A DNA stretch of 64,000 nucleotides from Propionibacteriales bacterium (GCA_009377795.1 WHTJ01000003.1:1-64000), one strand, 5' to 3'; counted from the stretch's first letter, positions 7,657 through 16,471 are shown. Notes: generated by a model from the letters alone, not told the origin. A program made the numbers and translations.

Positions 7657-10488
7657 TCAGCTCAACCGGTCGCGCAGCAACTCGGCCAGGTGAACGGGTC
7701 TGCGCCCGGCGAGCTGTTCGATCTGGACGCGACACGAGAACCCGTCCGCCAACACCGGCGTCTCCGGCGGCGCATCCTCCAGATGAGGGAGGAAGGACTG
7801 CTCCGCGCACCGCACCGAGACGTCGTAATGGCCGTCCTCCATGCCGAAGTTTCCGGCCAGACCGCAGCACCCCTCGTCCACGCTGGTGACGTCGATCCCC
7901 AGCCGCGAGAGCAGTTCGCGGTCGGGGATGGTCCCCAGGATCGAACGCTGATGACAGTGGAACTGCGCTATCGCCGGCTCCGGCGACCCGGCGGGCGTCC
8001 CGAAGAGGCCCTCCACGTCGCGGTCCTGGAGGGCCTGCGCCAGCGTGATCACCCGCCCCGCGACCTGACGGGCGGCGTCGTCACCGAGCAGGTTCGGCGC
8101 GTCGTGTCGGAGACTGGCCGCGCAGCTCGGCTCGAGTACGACGATCGGCCGATCGCCGGTCTCCGCCAGCCGTCGCGTCGTGCGCCCGAGTACGCGGCGG
8201 GCGACGCCCAGCTGCCCGGTCGAGACCCACGTGAGCCCACAGCAGTCGCGCCGGCCCGCGAGCTCCACAGCGTACCCCGCCGCCTCCAGGACCTCGATCG
8301 CCGCGCTCACGACGTCCGGCGCGAACGACCGGGTGAACGTGTCCACCCACAGCACCACGCGATCTGTCTCGCGAGTGTCCCCAGGTGGCCGCGACTCGCC
8401 GGCGCGCCCGCGCATTCGGGGCCGCTCGGCGGACCGAGCGAGCTGAGGGACCTCACGGCGGGTGTCCATGCCGGCCATCCTCTTGGCGAGCGTTCGGGAG
8501 CCGAGCGCGTTGGCGATCCGGGGTGCTCGCCGGGCGAACGCGAGCCAGAGCGGCAGCCAACCCATGCTCAGGTGGCTTCGCGGACGGAGGCGGTGGCGAT
8601 AGTGCTGATGCAGGAACTCCGCCTTGTACGTCGCCATGTCCACCGAGACCGGGCACTCACTCGCGCACGCCTTGCACGCCAGGCAGAGGTCGAGCGCCTC
8701 GTTGACCTCGGGCGAGCGCCAGCTCCTGTCCGCCAGTGAGCCGTCCAGCATCTCGAACAGCAGCCGGGCCCGACCGCGCGTGCTGTGCTGCTCGTCCTGT
8801 GTCGCGCGGTACGACGGGCACATCCCGCCACCCGACTCCTTGCGACAGGCCCCCACCCCCACGCATCGGCGTACGGCCTTGTTGAAGTCGCCGTCGTCGT
8901 CGGGGTACGAGAACTCAAGCCCCACGTCATGCGGCCGGCTCAGCTCGAGTCGCAGGTCCGAGTCGACCCGGACCGGATCGACCAGAATCCCCGGGTTGAA
9001 CCGGTTGGCCGGATCGAAGGCGTGCTTGAACTCGGCGAACGCGGTCAGCATGCGCTCGTCGTACATCCGGCCCAGAAGCTCGGAGCGCGCCCGCCCGTCG
9101 CCGTGCTCACCGGACAGCGAACCACTGTGCGCGACCACCAGGTCGGCGGCGTCGTACTGGAAGCTCCGATAGGCGGCGCGGCCCTTGTCGGTCACCAGGT
9201 CATGGTCGATCCGGACGTGCACGCACCCCTCGCCGAAGTGACCATAGACCACTCCGTTACGGCCGTAATTCTCAAGCAGTTTACGAAATCCGACCAGGTA
9301 GTCGGCCAGCCGCTCAGGGGGTACGGCAGCATCCTCCCAGCCCGGCCACGCCTCCTGCCGGCCGGTACGGGTGGCCAGGCCGGCCCCGTGTTCCCGGATG
9401 GTCCACATCGCCCGCTGCTCGGCCGGATCGATCAGCACCCGTACGTCTTGGGCGCCGTGATCCCGGCTCATCTGGGCGGTATGCCGCCCGGCGTCCTCGG
9501 CCTGCTCCGCGCTGTCGCCCGGGACCTCCACGAGCAGCCACGCCCGACCGGCCGGCAGCTGCGGGCGTGCGCGCCCGCCCGGCTGCGCGTCGTACGTCGC
9601 CACCAGCTGGTCGTCGAGCCCCTCGACGGTGAGCACGCCGTTCCGGGCCAGTGCGGGCGCGGCGCGGGCGGCCGCGATGTCGTCGGCGAAGCCGGCGACC
9701 ACCAGGGCCCGCGCCGCGGGACGGCGTACCAGGTCGACCCGAACCTCGGTCACCACCCCGCAGGTCCCCTCGGATCCGACGAACGCCTTCGCCGGATGAA
9801 ACCGGTCGCCCGGTACGAGGTGCTGGAGCGCGTATCCCGAGCAATGCCTGGGAAAACGGCCCAGCTCCGCGGAGATCTGGTCGGCGTACGCGCTCCCGAG
9901 CCGGTGAAGGGCGGCACCGAGATCCGAGTCGCCCGGACCGGCCCCCAGGGTCGTGGTGGACCCGTCGGCGAGCACGATGTCGAGCTCGCGCACGGAGTCC
10001 GCGGTCGTGCCCCACGCGACCGAGTGCGAACCGCAGGCGTTGGTGCCGACCATGCCGCCGATCGTGCACCTGCTGTGCGAGGACGGGTCCGGCCCGAACC
10101 GCAGGCCGTGGGCCGTGACCTGCTCCTGGAGCCGGTCCAGGACGACACCCGGCTGTATGGCCGCGGTCCGGCGTTCCGGATCGGTGTCGAGGATCCGGTT
10201 GAGGTGGCGGGAGAAGTCGAGCACCACTCCCGGGCCCACCGCGTTGCCGGCGATGTTGGTGCCGGCGCCGCGGGAGGTCAGCGGTACGCCGGCTTCGGCG
10301 CACGACTTCACGGTCGCGATGACGTCGTCCGTACTCCGGGGAAAGACCACACAGCCCGGTAGCACGCGATGGTTGGAGGCGTCGCCGGCATAGAGCGCGC
10401 GGTGGCCCATGTCGCCGCGGACATCACCGTCGATCCGACCACGCAGCGAGCGGATGAACGCGTCGGACACCAGGCCGTCGGACTTCAT
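7657..10488 (-). CDS. FAD/Fe-S 2-hydroxyacid dehydrogenase (GlcD-GlpC type fusion, YdiJ-like)
   Basis: Large fused flavoprotein of 943 residues. The N-terminal half is a PCMH-type FAD-binding domain (TSRGAGTNIAGNAVGPGVVLDFS; TIGGMVGTNACGSHS) followed by an FAD-oxidase C-terminal domain. Then come two ferredoxin-like clusters (CVGVGACRKESGGGMCPSY; CLACKACASECPVSVDM) and two CCG domains (DCCGLTWVSTGQL; GCCGLAGNFGME). This architecture oxidises D-2-hydroxyacids such as D-lactate, glycolate or D-2-hydroxyglutarate and passes electrons on, probably to quinone; the substrate cannot be read from sequence. ATG 10488 is preferred over GTG 10494. It is apparently monocistronic. Confidence 0.9.
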   Translation of the reverse strand: MKSDGLVSDAFIRSLRGRIDGDVRGDMGHRALYAGDASNHRVLPGCVVFPRSTDDVIATVKSCAEAGVPLTSRGAGTNIAGNAVGPGVVLDFSRHLNRILDTDPERRTAAIQPGVVLDRLQEQVTAHGLRFGPDPSSHSRCTIGGMVGTNACGSHSVAWGTTADSVRELDIVLADGSTTTLGAGPGDSDLGAALHRLGSAYADQISAELGRFPRHCSGYALQHLVPGDRFHPAKAFVGSEGTCGVVTEVRVDLVRRPAARALVVAGFADDIAAARAAPALARNGVLTVEGLDDQLVATYDAQPGGRARPQLPAGRAWLLVEVPGDSAEQAEDAGRHTAQMSRDHGAQDVRVLIDPAEQRAMWTIREHGAGLATRTGRQEAWPGWEDAAVPPERLADYLVGFRKLLENYGRNGVVYGHFGEGCVHVRIDHDLVTDKGRAAYRSFQYDAADLVVAHSGSLSGEHGDGRARSELLGRMYDERMLTAFAEFKHAFDPANRFNPGILVDPVRVDSDLRLELSRPHDVGLEFSYPDDDGDFNKAVRRCVGVGACRKESGGGMCPSYRATQDEQHSTRGRARLLFEMLDGSLADRSWRSPEVNEALDLCLACKACASECPVSVDMATYKAEFLHQHYRHRLRPRSHLSMGWLPLWLAFARRAPRIANALGSRTLAKRMAGMDTRREVPQLARSAERPRMRGRAGESRPPGDTRETDRVVLWVDTFTRSFAPDVVSAAIEVLEAAGYAVELAGRRDCCGLTWVSTGQLGVARRVLGRTTRRLAETGDRPIVVLEPSCAASLRHDAPNLLGDDAARQVAGRVITLAQALQDRDVEGLFGTPAGSPEPAIAQFHCHQRSILGTIPDRELLSRLGIDVTSVDEGCCGLAGNFGMEDGHYDVSVRCAEQSFLPHLEDAPPETPVLADGFSCRVQIEQLAGRRPVHLAELLRDRLS

Positions 10489-10552
10489 GTGCACACTTTT
10501 TCACGGGCGACACAGCGACTCGCGAGCTGCCTCGCACTCCGTCGGGTGGTGC

Positions 10553-11782
10553 TCAGGAGCGTGAGTCGCGGGCGCGGCGCCTCCCCTGTGGTCTGCGTGA
10601 CTCTTGGGAGACCTTCAGCCCGAGCACGGTGAGTACGACCAAATGACCGGCCACCAAGGCCGCCCCGTGGTGTGCGAGTCCGGTCAGCCACGTACTCACG
10701 AACGCCAGGTGGGTCGCGGTCAGCGTCGCCGGATCCACCAGAGCGAGCACGCCGACCACGCCGGCCATCAGCAGTGGCGGCAGGACGCCGGCGGTGAAGA
10801 ACGCGTCGCGGCGTGCGAGGCAGGCCACGACCAGGCTGATCAGCACGAAGCACAGGTCGTAGAACAGGCTCAACCGGTCGGCGAGTGCGGTGTCGATCGC
10901 GACCGCGCTCGCGGCGCAGAGCACGGAGAGCGCGACGAGCTGGCGGGCACCGAGCCGGAGTGGTCCGCCGGACACGCGATGCGAGCCCGGCGGTGGGGCG
11001 GCCCGGCGCGAGCTGGGTGGCGGTGCCGCGCGCCGGCTGGGACGCGCCGTCTGCGCCGCGGCTTCGGGTCGGCGGAGCGGATCCGGCTCAGGGGGGACCC
11101 GCTGAGACCCGGTCCCTGACCGGCGCAGGGGATCCGCCTGAGGGGGAACCCGGTCGGTGGGCGGGAGGGTGGTCCTCCGGGCCGCGAGTGCACCGTCCCG
11201 GGATGACGGCGTCGGTGGGTCGACGCTGCGCGGGGACGTACGGGACTGGGCGGACCCGGGAGTTCCCCGAGCCGTCGAGGTCGGAGGGGTCGTGGGGGAT
11301 GTCGCGGGCCGGCGATCACGCGCCTGGCGGGGCGGAAGCGGCGGCAGCTCGGGCGGGCGCGGCACCGCGGGCCACGGGTCCGAGCGAGCGTGCGAACGTC
11401 GAGCCGTCGGCCTGGTGGAGGGGGTGAGGGCGGCGGACTCCGCTGCCGAGGAATCCAGGGCTGAGGAATCCGCGGCCGCGGTGTCCGCGGACGGCGGGGC
11501 CGCCGGTGGTGCCGGAGCGGGGGGCGGTGGTGCCGGTGCGGGCGGCGGTGCCGGGCTGGTTTCCGCCCAGGTGAGCGGCTGGTCGGCTCGCCGTTCCGGA
11601 GGTCGCTCGGACGACGGTGGTGCGGACGGCGGCGTACGACGACGGACCGGAACCGAGGCCGCCATTCGCCGTGGCCCGGGAGGCTGCGCCGAACGGGCCT
11701 GTGCCGCAGGGGAGGTGTCCGCCGCCGACGAGGGCATGCCGGCACGCCGGACAGCCAGACGCTGATCCGGGATGTCGTTCAT
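10553..11782 (-). CDS. DUF6542 membrane protein with long Pro-rich N-terminus
   Basis: About 280 residues of low-complexity Pro/Ala/Ser/Arg sequence, probably disordered and cytoplasmic, precede a C-terminal domain with about four membrane spans (RQLVALSVLCAASAVAIDTAL; LSLFYDLCFVLISLVVACLA and others). The membrane part matches DUF6542, an actinobacterial family of unknown function commonly found near ychF, rmuC and ispH, as here. ATG 11782 (MNDIPDQRL) is chosen over one 10 codons upstream; neither has a strong ribosome site. The repetitive N-terminus makes boundaries uncertain. Confidence 0.75.
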   Translation of the reverse strand: MNDIPDQRLAVRRAGMPSSAADTSPAAQARSAQPPGPRRMAASVPVRRRTPPSAPPSSERPPERRADQPLTWAETSPAPPPAPAPPPPAPAPPAAPPSADTAAADSSALDSSAAESAALTPSTRPTARRSHARSDPWPAVPRPPELPPLPPRQARDRRPATSPTTPPTSTARGTPGSAQSRTSPRSVDPPTPSSRDGALAARRTTLPPTDRVPPQADPLRRSGTGSQRVPPEPDPLRRPEAAAQTARPSRRAAPPPSSRRAAPPPGSHRVSGGPLRLGARQLVALSVLCAASAVAIDTALADRLSLFYDLCFVLISLVVACLARRDAFFTAGVLPPLLMAGVVGVLALVDPATLTATHLAFVSTWLTGLAHHGAALVAGHLVVLTVLGLKVSQESRRPQGRRRARDSRS

Positions 11783-11875
11783 CTCGCGGTCTCGCGGATG
11801 GGATGGCGGCACAGGCTAACGCTATTGCCCTTTGTGCCCTCGTGCGAAGCGGCTCACCGAACGGACTGTCACCGT

Positions 11876-13093
11876 TCACTCACCCACTGCCCTTCCTGAT
11901 GGGGGATGAGATAGTTCGGTTGTTCCGCGCTGAATGTCGGACTTGAGGTTTGGGACCTGATCGGTCACCAGCAGCTCGGCCGACGTGCTGGGACGGGCCG
12001 CCTCCTCGATCCGCTGAGGTTCGGGGAGATCCGCGTCGCTGACCTTGAGCTCGCGAAGCCTGCGTGCCGAGACCAGTACCCGGGACTCCAGCGATCCCAG
12101 TGTCTGGTTGTAGGACCTGACCGACGACGTGAGGGAGCGCCCCAGCTTGTCGAGGTGCTCGAGCGAGGTCGCGAGCCGCTCGTAGAGCTCGCGTCCCAGA
12201 GCGTGGATCTGCCGCGCGTTGCCGGTGGCCGCCTCCTGCGTCCAGGCATACCCCACCGTGCGGAGCAGGGCGATCAGCGTCGTGGGCGTCGCGACGATGA
12301 CCTGCTTGGCGGCCGCGTACTCGAGCAGCGTCGAGTCGGTGTCGAGCGCGTGCGACAGGAACGACTCCCCGGGCACGAACATCACGACGAACTCCGGGGT
12401 CTCCGGAAGCTCCCGCCAGTAGGCCTTGCCCGCCAGGGTGTCGATGTGGTGACGGACCTGCCGGGCATGCCGCACGAGGTGTTCCGCGGCGATTGCATCG
12501 TCGTCCGTCGAGGTGGCGTCAAGGAACGCGTCCAGAGGCACCTTGGCGTCCACGACGACCTGCTTGCCCCCGGCGAGGTGTACGACGAGATCCGGCCGGA
12601 TTTGCCGGTCCGAATGCTGAGACGTGACCTGCTGGCTGAAATCGCAGTGCTCGACCATCCCGGCCAGCTCGACCGCGCGCTGCAGGTGAAGCTCTCCCCA
12701 TCGACCGCGTACCTGGGGCTTGCGGAGAGCCGTGGAGAGGGCCGACGTCTCCCGCCGGAGCACGTCGCCGGTGTGCCGGACGTCGTCGACCTGCTGCCTG
12801 AGCTGGCTCTGCCACGAGGCCTGGCTCTGCTCCAGCTGCCGCAGATGGAGATGGAGCTCGTCGAGCCGCTGGCGCACGACCGCGTGGCCGGACAGCTGCT
12901 CGAGCCGGCTGGTCAGCTGCGTGCGCTCCGCACCGGCGTCCGCGAGCCGGTCGTGGGCGGCGTCCCGCTCGGCCGTCACGCGGGCCAGCTCGCCGGTGGA
13001 TCGGTCGCGGGCGGCCAGCCAGCCCAGGATCGCCCCGAGCGCGACACCGGTCACCAGCGTCGCGAGCATGGCGAGGATCATCGTACTGTCCAT
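11876..13093 (-). CDS. rmuC: DNA recombination protein RmuC
   Basis: RmuC-family protein of 405 residues, thought to limit recombination at inverted repeats. It has an N-terminal membrane anchor (ILAMLATLVTGVALGAILGW), a coiled-coil of about 100 residues rich in Arg, Glu and Gln, then the conserved nuclease-like RmuC domain (GRWGELHLQRAVELAGM; VVVDAKVPLDAFLDA; VMFVPGESFLSHAL; VIVATPTTLIALLRTV). ATG 13093 is chosen because it directly precedes the membrane segment. It is divergent from ychF. Confidence 0.9.
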   Translation of the reverse strand: MDSTMILAMLATLVTGVALGAILGWLAARDRSTGELARVTAERDAAHDRLADAGAERTQLTSRLEQLSGHAVVRQRLDELHLHLRQLEQSQASWQSQLRQQVDDVRHTGDVLRRETSALSTALRKPQVRGRWGELHLQRAVELAGMVEHCDFSQQVTSQHSDRQIRPDLVVHLAGGKQVVVDAKVPLDAFLDATSTDDDAIAAEHLVRHARQVRHHIDTLAGKAYWRELPETPEFVVMFVPGESFLSHALDTDSTLLEYAAAKQVIVATPTTLIALLRTVGYAWTQEAATGNARQIHALGRELYERLATSLEHLDKLGRSLTSSVRSYNQTLGSLESRVLVSARRLRELKVSDADLPEPQRIEEAARPSTSAELLVTDQVPNLKSDIQRGTTELSHPPSGRAVGE

Positions 13094-13177
13094 GCCACCA
13101 GGGTCGCCCACCCCACCGACCATCGACGGCGCGACGCGCCCGGCGGCCGGTGGCTCGCTGCGAGCCCGCGATGTCGT

Positions 13178-13268
13178 CGCGTGGTGCGAGATGTTGCGAT
13201 CTCGTCAGTTCTGCAGCCGGAACTCGCCACCCAACGTACGACGGGAAACCAGAACTCGCCACGCAATG
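13178..13268. repeat. Intergenic repeat family B, copy 1
   Basis: The rmuC-ychF gap holds a CGCGTGGTGCG arm followed by two related units: TTCTGCAGCCGGAACTCGCC (from 13209) and ACCAGAACTCGCCACGC (from 13248). A related element lies at 32267-32326, where the arms form a perfect inverted repeat. The degree of conservation suggests a dispersed element rather than chance, but only two loci are seen. Confidence 0.5.
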
Positions 13269-13329
13269 GGCCCACGGTCGACAACTCCGATTCCACATCG
13301 GCGGCTCGGGCGTCGTACTGTATGCGCTC

Positions 13330-14406
13330 GTGGCACTCACCATCGGAATCGTCGGTCTCCCCAACGCCGGGAAGTCGACGCTGTTCAACGCGCTCACGAG
13401 AAACAGCGTGCTGGCCGCCAACTATCCCTTCGCCACGATCGATCCGAACGTCGGCGTGGTCGGCGTGCCGGATTCCAGGCTGGCGACCCTCGCCGAGATG
13501 TTCGGCTCGGCGCGCCAGGTTCCGGCGACTGTGCAGTTCGTCGACATCGCCGGCATCGTGCGCGGCGCCTCCGAGGGCGAAGGGCTCGGGAACAAGTTCC
13601 TCGCCCACATCCGGGAGTCCCACGCCATCTGCCAGGTAACCCGGGTGTTCCGCGACGACGACGTCACGCATTTCGAGGGCAATGTGTCACCCCGCGACGA
13701 CCTCGAGACTATCTCCACGGAGCTGATCCTGGCCGATCTGCAGACCGTCGAGAAGGCCCTTCCACGGTTGGAAAAAGAGGCCCGCCTCCAGAAGGAGAGG
13801 GCCGCGACGCTGTCCGCCGTACGGGAGGCGCAGGAGGCGTTGGCGGCCGGTACGTCGATCATGGCCACCGACCTCGACCGCGAGGCACTCCGCGAGCTCA
13901 TGCTGTTGACGACGAAGCCACTGCTGTACGTGTTCAACTGTGACGCCGCCGAGCTGGACGACGACCAGTTCAAGAGCAATCTGCGCGACCTGGTCGCGCC
14001 GTCCGAGGCGATCTTCCTGGACGCCAAGTTCGAGGCCGAGCTGGTCGAGCTGGACGACGAGGCCGAGGCCCGCGAGATGCTCGCCGAGATCGGAATCGAG
14101 GAGCCCGGTCTCGACGTACTCGCGCGGGTGGGCTTCGAGACGCTCGGCCTGCAGACCTTCCTCACCGCCGGACCGAAGGAGGCCAGGGCATGGACCATCC
14201 GGCGCGGCGCGACCGCTCCGGAGGCGGCGGGGGCCATCCATACGGACTTCCAGAAGGGCTTCATCAAGGCGGAGATCGTGTCGTACGACGAGCTCGTGGC
14301 GGCCGGATCGATGAACGCCGCCCGGGCAACGGGGAAGGTACGCATGGAGGGCAAGGACTACGTCATGGCCGAGGGCGACGTGGTCGAGTTCAGGTTCAAC
14401 GTCTGA
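13330..14406 (+). CDS. ychF: Redox-regulated ATPase YchF (Obg-like)
   Basis: Universally conserved TRAFAC-class P-loop protein that prefers ATP to GTP and associates with ribosomes. The 358 residues contain G1 GLPNAGKS near the start, switch II DIAGIVRGASEGEG, the atypical NCDAAELDD in place of a guanine-specifying NKxD, and a C-terminal TGS domain ending VEFRFNV. The GTG at 13330 gives the family's normal start (ALTIGIVGLPNAGKS). No Shine-Dalgarno precedes it, and a TACTGT -10-like element about 9 nt upstream would fit a leaderless mRNA. Its last 22 bp recur at 14811-14832. Confidence 0.95.
   Translation: MALTIGIVGLPNAGKSTLFNALTRNSVLAANYPFATIDPNVGVVGVPDSRLATLAEMFGSARQVPATVQFVDIAGIVRGASEGEGLGNKFLAHIRESHAICQVTRVFRDDDVTHFEGNVSPRDDLETISTELILADLQTVEKALPRLEKEARLQKERAATLSAVREAQEALAAGTSIMATDLDREALRELMLLTTKPLLYVFNCDAAELDDDQFKSNLRDLVAPSEAIFLDAKFEAELVELDDEAEAREMLAEIGIEEPGLDVLARVGFETLGLQTFLTAGPKEARAWTIRRGATAPEAAGAIHTDFQKGFIKAEIVSYDELVAAGSMNAARATGKVRMEGKDYVMAEGDVVEFRFNV
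14385..14406. repeat. Left copy of 22-bp direct repeat (3' end of ychF)
   Basis: A 22-bp stretch beginning CGAGTTCAGG and ending AACGTCTGA includes the last codons and stop of ychF and is repeated exactly at 14811-14832. It brackets the higA gene. The arrangement is like attachment sites that overlap a gene's 3' end, where integration restores the gene. Confidence 0.85.
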
Positions 14407-14488
14407 GGTCGGCGTACTCGTCCTGCATGACTCCGTTCTTCACCCAGCGATCGGGGTCGGCGCCGATCAGGCGGTCAGGGGCGTGATC
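14396..14488 (-). pseudogene. Possible C-terminal remnant ORF after higA
   Basis: On the minus strand, in a different frame from higA, an open stretch of about 30 codons ends GADPDRWVKNGVMQDEYADL then two Arg and a stop inside the ychF 3' end. The sequence looks more protein-like than the opposite strand, but no start codon is available in this frame after the preceding stop. It may be a leftover of a gene carried by the inserted segment. I do not recognise it. Confidence 0.25.
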
Positions 14489-14763
14489 GCGTCGATCTCC
14501 GCCTGGTGCTTCCCCTTCTCGATCTCCAGGTCGTAGTGGGCCTGCATGTTGACCCAGTAGTGATCGCTGAGGCCGAGCGCGCGCGAGAGCCGGATGCCGG
14601 TCTCCGGGCTGATCCGGCGCTTCCCGTGGACGATCTCGTTGATCCGCCGCGGGGGAACGCCGATCGTCTTGGCAAGTCGGTACTGCGAGATCCCCAACGG
14701 CTTGAGGAACTCCTCCAGGAGCATCTCACCCGGTGTGATCGGGTCGTACATCTTCTCGGCCAT
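14467..14763 (-). CDS. higA: HigA-family addiction module antitoxin
   Basis: XRE-type DNA-binding antitoxin of 98 residues. It begins with PITPGEMLLEEFLKPLGIS, the characteristic HigA opening, followed by the helix-turn-helix (SQYRLAKTIGVPPRRINEIVHGKR) and the family's ISPETGIRLSRALGLS and W-x-N-x-Q segment. An AGGAGAG Shine-Dalgarno precedes ATG 14763. A HigB toxin gene would normally lie immediately upstream; no such ORF is present, so this is an orphan antitoxin. It sits alone between two copies of the ychF 3' end. Confidence 0.85.
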   Translation of the reverse strand: MAEKMYDPITPGEMLLEEFLKPLGISQYRLAKTIGVPPRRINEIVHGKRRISPETGIRLSRALGLSDHYWVNMQAHYDLEIEKGKHQAEIDAITPLTA

Positions 14764-14810
14764 GGATCTCTCCTCTCTAGTGATAGTCGACCAGTTCGAC
14801 GTCGACGGGA

Positions 14811-14832
14811 CGAGTTCAGGTTCAACGTCTGA
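14811..14832. repeat. Right copy of 22-bp direct repeat (3' end of ychF)
   Basis: Exact duplicate of 14385-14406, 404 bp further on. It again encodes EFRFNV plus stop in one plus-strand frame, but without the rest of YchF. Sequence upstream of the repeat does not match ychF beyond scattered bases, so the duplication is confined to the 3' end. Confidence 0.85.
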
Positions 14833-14929
14833 TTGGACGACCGTTTGCGCGGCCACTGAGCGTGCGATCGTGATGGGCGTATCGGTACGTCGACCAAGCA
14901 AGCTCTGAAGGGTTGGACCAGGAGGTTCG

Positions 14930-15214
14930 ATGATCATCGTCGCCGGAATGTTGCGCCTCGATGCGAATGACCGGGAGCGGTACCTGACGGCCGTCTCCCA
15001 GGTCGCCGTTCAAGCGCGGACGGCGCCCGGGTGCCTGGATTTCGTGCAGGCGGCCGACCCGATCGAGCCCGACCGGATCAACATCTTCGAGCGGTGGGAG
15101 TCCGACGAGTACCTCCACCGATTCCGGACTTCGGGAGGTCCCGAGCTCGATCTCCCGCCGCTCACGTCGGCGGATGTCCACAAGTACCGGATCTCCGCCG
15201 TCGAGGAACCGTAG
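14930..15214 (+). CDS. Antibiotic biosynthesis monooxygenase (ABM) domain protein
   Basis: Small 94-residue single-domain dimeric alpha+beta barrel protein. MIIVAGMLRLDANDRERYL, APGCLDFV and INIFERWESDEYLHRF are typical of ABM/YgiN-like quinol or heme-type monooxygenases. Substrate unknown. A strong AGGAGG lies 5 nt before the ATG. The family label reflects fold and does not imply antibiotic synthesis. Confidence 0.85.
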   Translation: MIIVAGMLRLDANDRERYLTAVSQVAVQARTAPGCLDFVQAADPIEPDRINIFERWESDEYLHRFRTSGGPELDLPPLTSADVHKYRISAVEEP

Positions 15215-15255
15215 ACGGGCGACGCCTGTCCGTGCGGCCGTCTACGATCGGCCGC

Positions 15256-15794
15256 ATGACCAGACTGGCCCAGTTGCGCAAGGCCACGCTCGCCCTCCCG
15301 GAGACCGAGGAGGGAACCCACTTCGGCATGGTCGCGTTCTCCGTACGCGGCAAGGGGTTCGCCTCGGTGACAAAGGACGGCTTGGTCCAGCTCCAACTGT
15401 CCGACGAAGACACCGAGGCCGCCCTGAAGGCACACCGCGGCGGCGAGCGCCTGGTCCGGATGGGCACTCCCATCGGTTCCGCGTTCCCCTGGCCGAGATC
15501 AACGGCAAGGATCTCAACGCCCTGGTGAGGTCGGCCTGGGCCCACCGAGCGCCGAGGCGGCTGGCGGCCGCGGTGGCCGCCGCGGGGGCGGCAACCGCCG
15601 GACAGTCGGGCGACCTGCCCGCATCCATCGGCCGGCCCGCGACCCGGGCTCTGTCTGGGGCAGCGGGGCTGACCACTCTCGACCAGGTCGCGACCCGCAC
15701 GGAGGCCGAGTTGCTCGCACTCCACGGGGTCGGCCCGAAGGCCGTACGCATCCTCTCGGAGGCGCTGGCCGAGAGAGGGATGTCGCTGCGCTGA
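15256..15794 (+). pseudogene. MmcQ/YjbR DNA-binding protein with C-terminal HhH domain, frameshifted
   Basis: The N-terminal part in one frame (TRLAQLRKATLALPETEEG to VRMGTPIG) is a MmcQ/YjbR domain. The rest continues in the next frame: VPLAEINGKDLNALVRSAW, then a helix-hairpin-helix-like tail with TTLDQVATRTEAELLALHGVGPK (read as motif positions near 15680-15750). Restoring one T near 15477 (GGTTCC to GGTTTCC) joins the two frames into a single protein of about 179 residues. This is a single-base deletion in the genome or a sequencing error. If real, the product is truncated at about 90 residues. Confidence 0.75.
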
Positions 15795-15846
15795 CCACCC
15801 AGAGGCGCGGCGACCGTCGCGGGGATCCCGGTGGCAGTGTAGGACC

Positions 15847-16065
15847 ATGAAGCGAGAGCCGGTGACGTCGGCCGCGCTGAGATCAGTGGGGTACGACCCG
15901 GAGACGTGGACCCTGGAGGTGGAGTTCGTCTCCGGCGACGTGTATCAGTACCTCGAGGTCGAGCCGGAGGACGTGGAAGCGCTCATCCGGTCCGGAAGCA
16001 TGGGTCGATTTCTCAACCAGCACATCAAACCGCGGTACCAGTACGTCGACCTCGGCCGAGGCTAG
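15847..16065 (+). CDS. KTSC domain protein
   Basis: Complete 72-residue KTSC protein. SAALRSVGYDPETWTLEVEF, VYQYLEVEPEDVEALI and the final GRFLNQHIKPRYQYV follow the family pattern. The domain is found alone or fused to lysyl-tRNA synthetase-like and other proteins; its function is unknown. It ends convergently with the pterin dehydratase gene. Confidence 0.85.
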   Translation: MKREPVTSAALRSVGYDPETWTLEVEFVSGDVYQYLEVEPEDVEALIRSGSMGRFLNQHIKPRYQYVDLGRG

Positions 16066-16086
16066 CGCCAGCGGGGCGTCCTAGCC
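16060..16086. terminator. Candidate bidirectional terminator
   Basis: GGCTAG at the stop of the KTSC gene pairs with CTAGCC at the stop of phhB, and an inner CGCC/GGGCG can add to the stem. Both convergent stop codons are within the hairpin. It lacks a U-run, as is common in actinomycetes. Confidence 0.4.
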
Positions 16087-16374
16087 CATCCGGTCCACGA
16101 TCTCGTCGATCCGGCCGGCGAGCGTGACGTCGTGCTCGGTCACGCCGCCCTCGGAGTGCGTCGTAAGGCTGAACTTCACCGTCGTCCAGCGGATGTCGAC
16201 GTCCGGATGATGGTTCATCTCCTCCGCGACCTCGGCCACGTCACCGACGAGGCGGATCCCGGCCATGAAGTCGGGGGCCTGCACCGCCCGGGTCAGGGCA
16301 CCCTCGTGCGCCGTCCAGTGCGGATGCTCGGCCATTGCCGCGTGTACCTGCTGCTGAGTGAGTACGCCTGCCAT
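16081..16374 (-). CDS. phhB: Pterin-4a-carbinolamine dehydratase
   Basis: 4a-hydroxytetrahydrobiopterin dehydratase of 97 residues. The family motif is visible as EEMNHHPDVDIRWTTVKFSL, with the paired His and the Trp. In bacteria it recycles pterin cofactor or takes part in folate or molybdopterin-related metabolism; there is no phenylalanine hydroxylase gene nearby to decide its partner. Confidence 0.9.
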   Translation of the reverse strand: MAGVLTQQQVHAAMAEHPHWTAHEGALTRAVQAPDFMAGIRLVGDVAEVAEEMNHHPDVDIRWTTVKFSLTTHSEGGVTEHDVTLAGRIDEIVDRMG

Positions 16375-16471
16375 GGGCCCAGCGTACGGGGCCTTCCGGC
16401 ACTATCGTCGACCCTCGTTCGTCATTGTTCGATGAGACGGCAGCCCTCGACAACGGAAGTGAGTCGCCTCA

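Noticed and set aside
11157-11765. Gly/Ala-rich plus-strand ORF opposite the DUF6542 gene
   Set aside because: Arises from the complementary strand of Pro/Ala low-complexity coding sequence.
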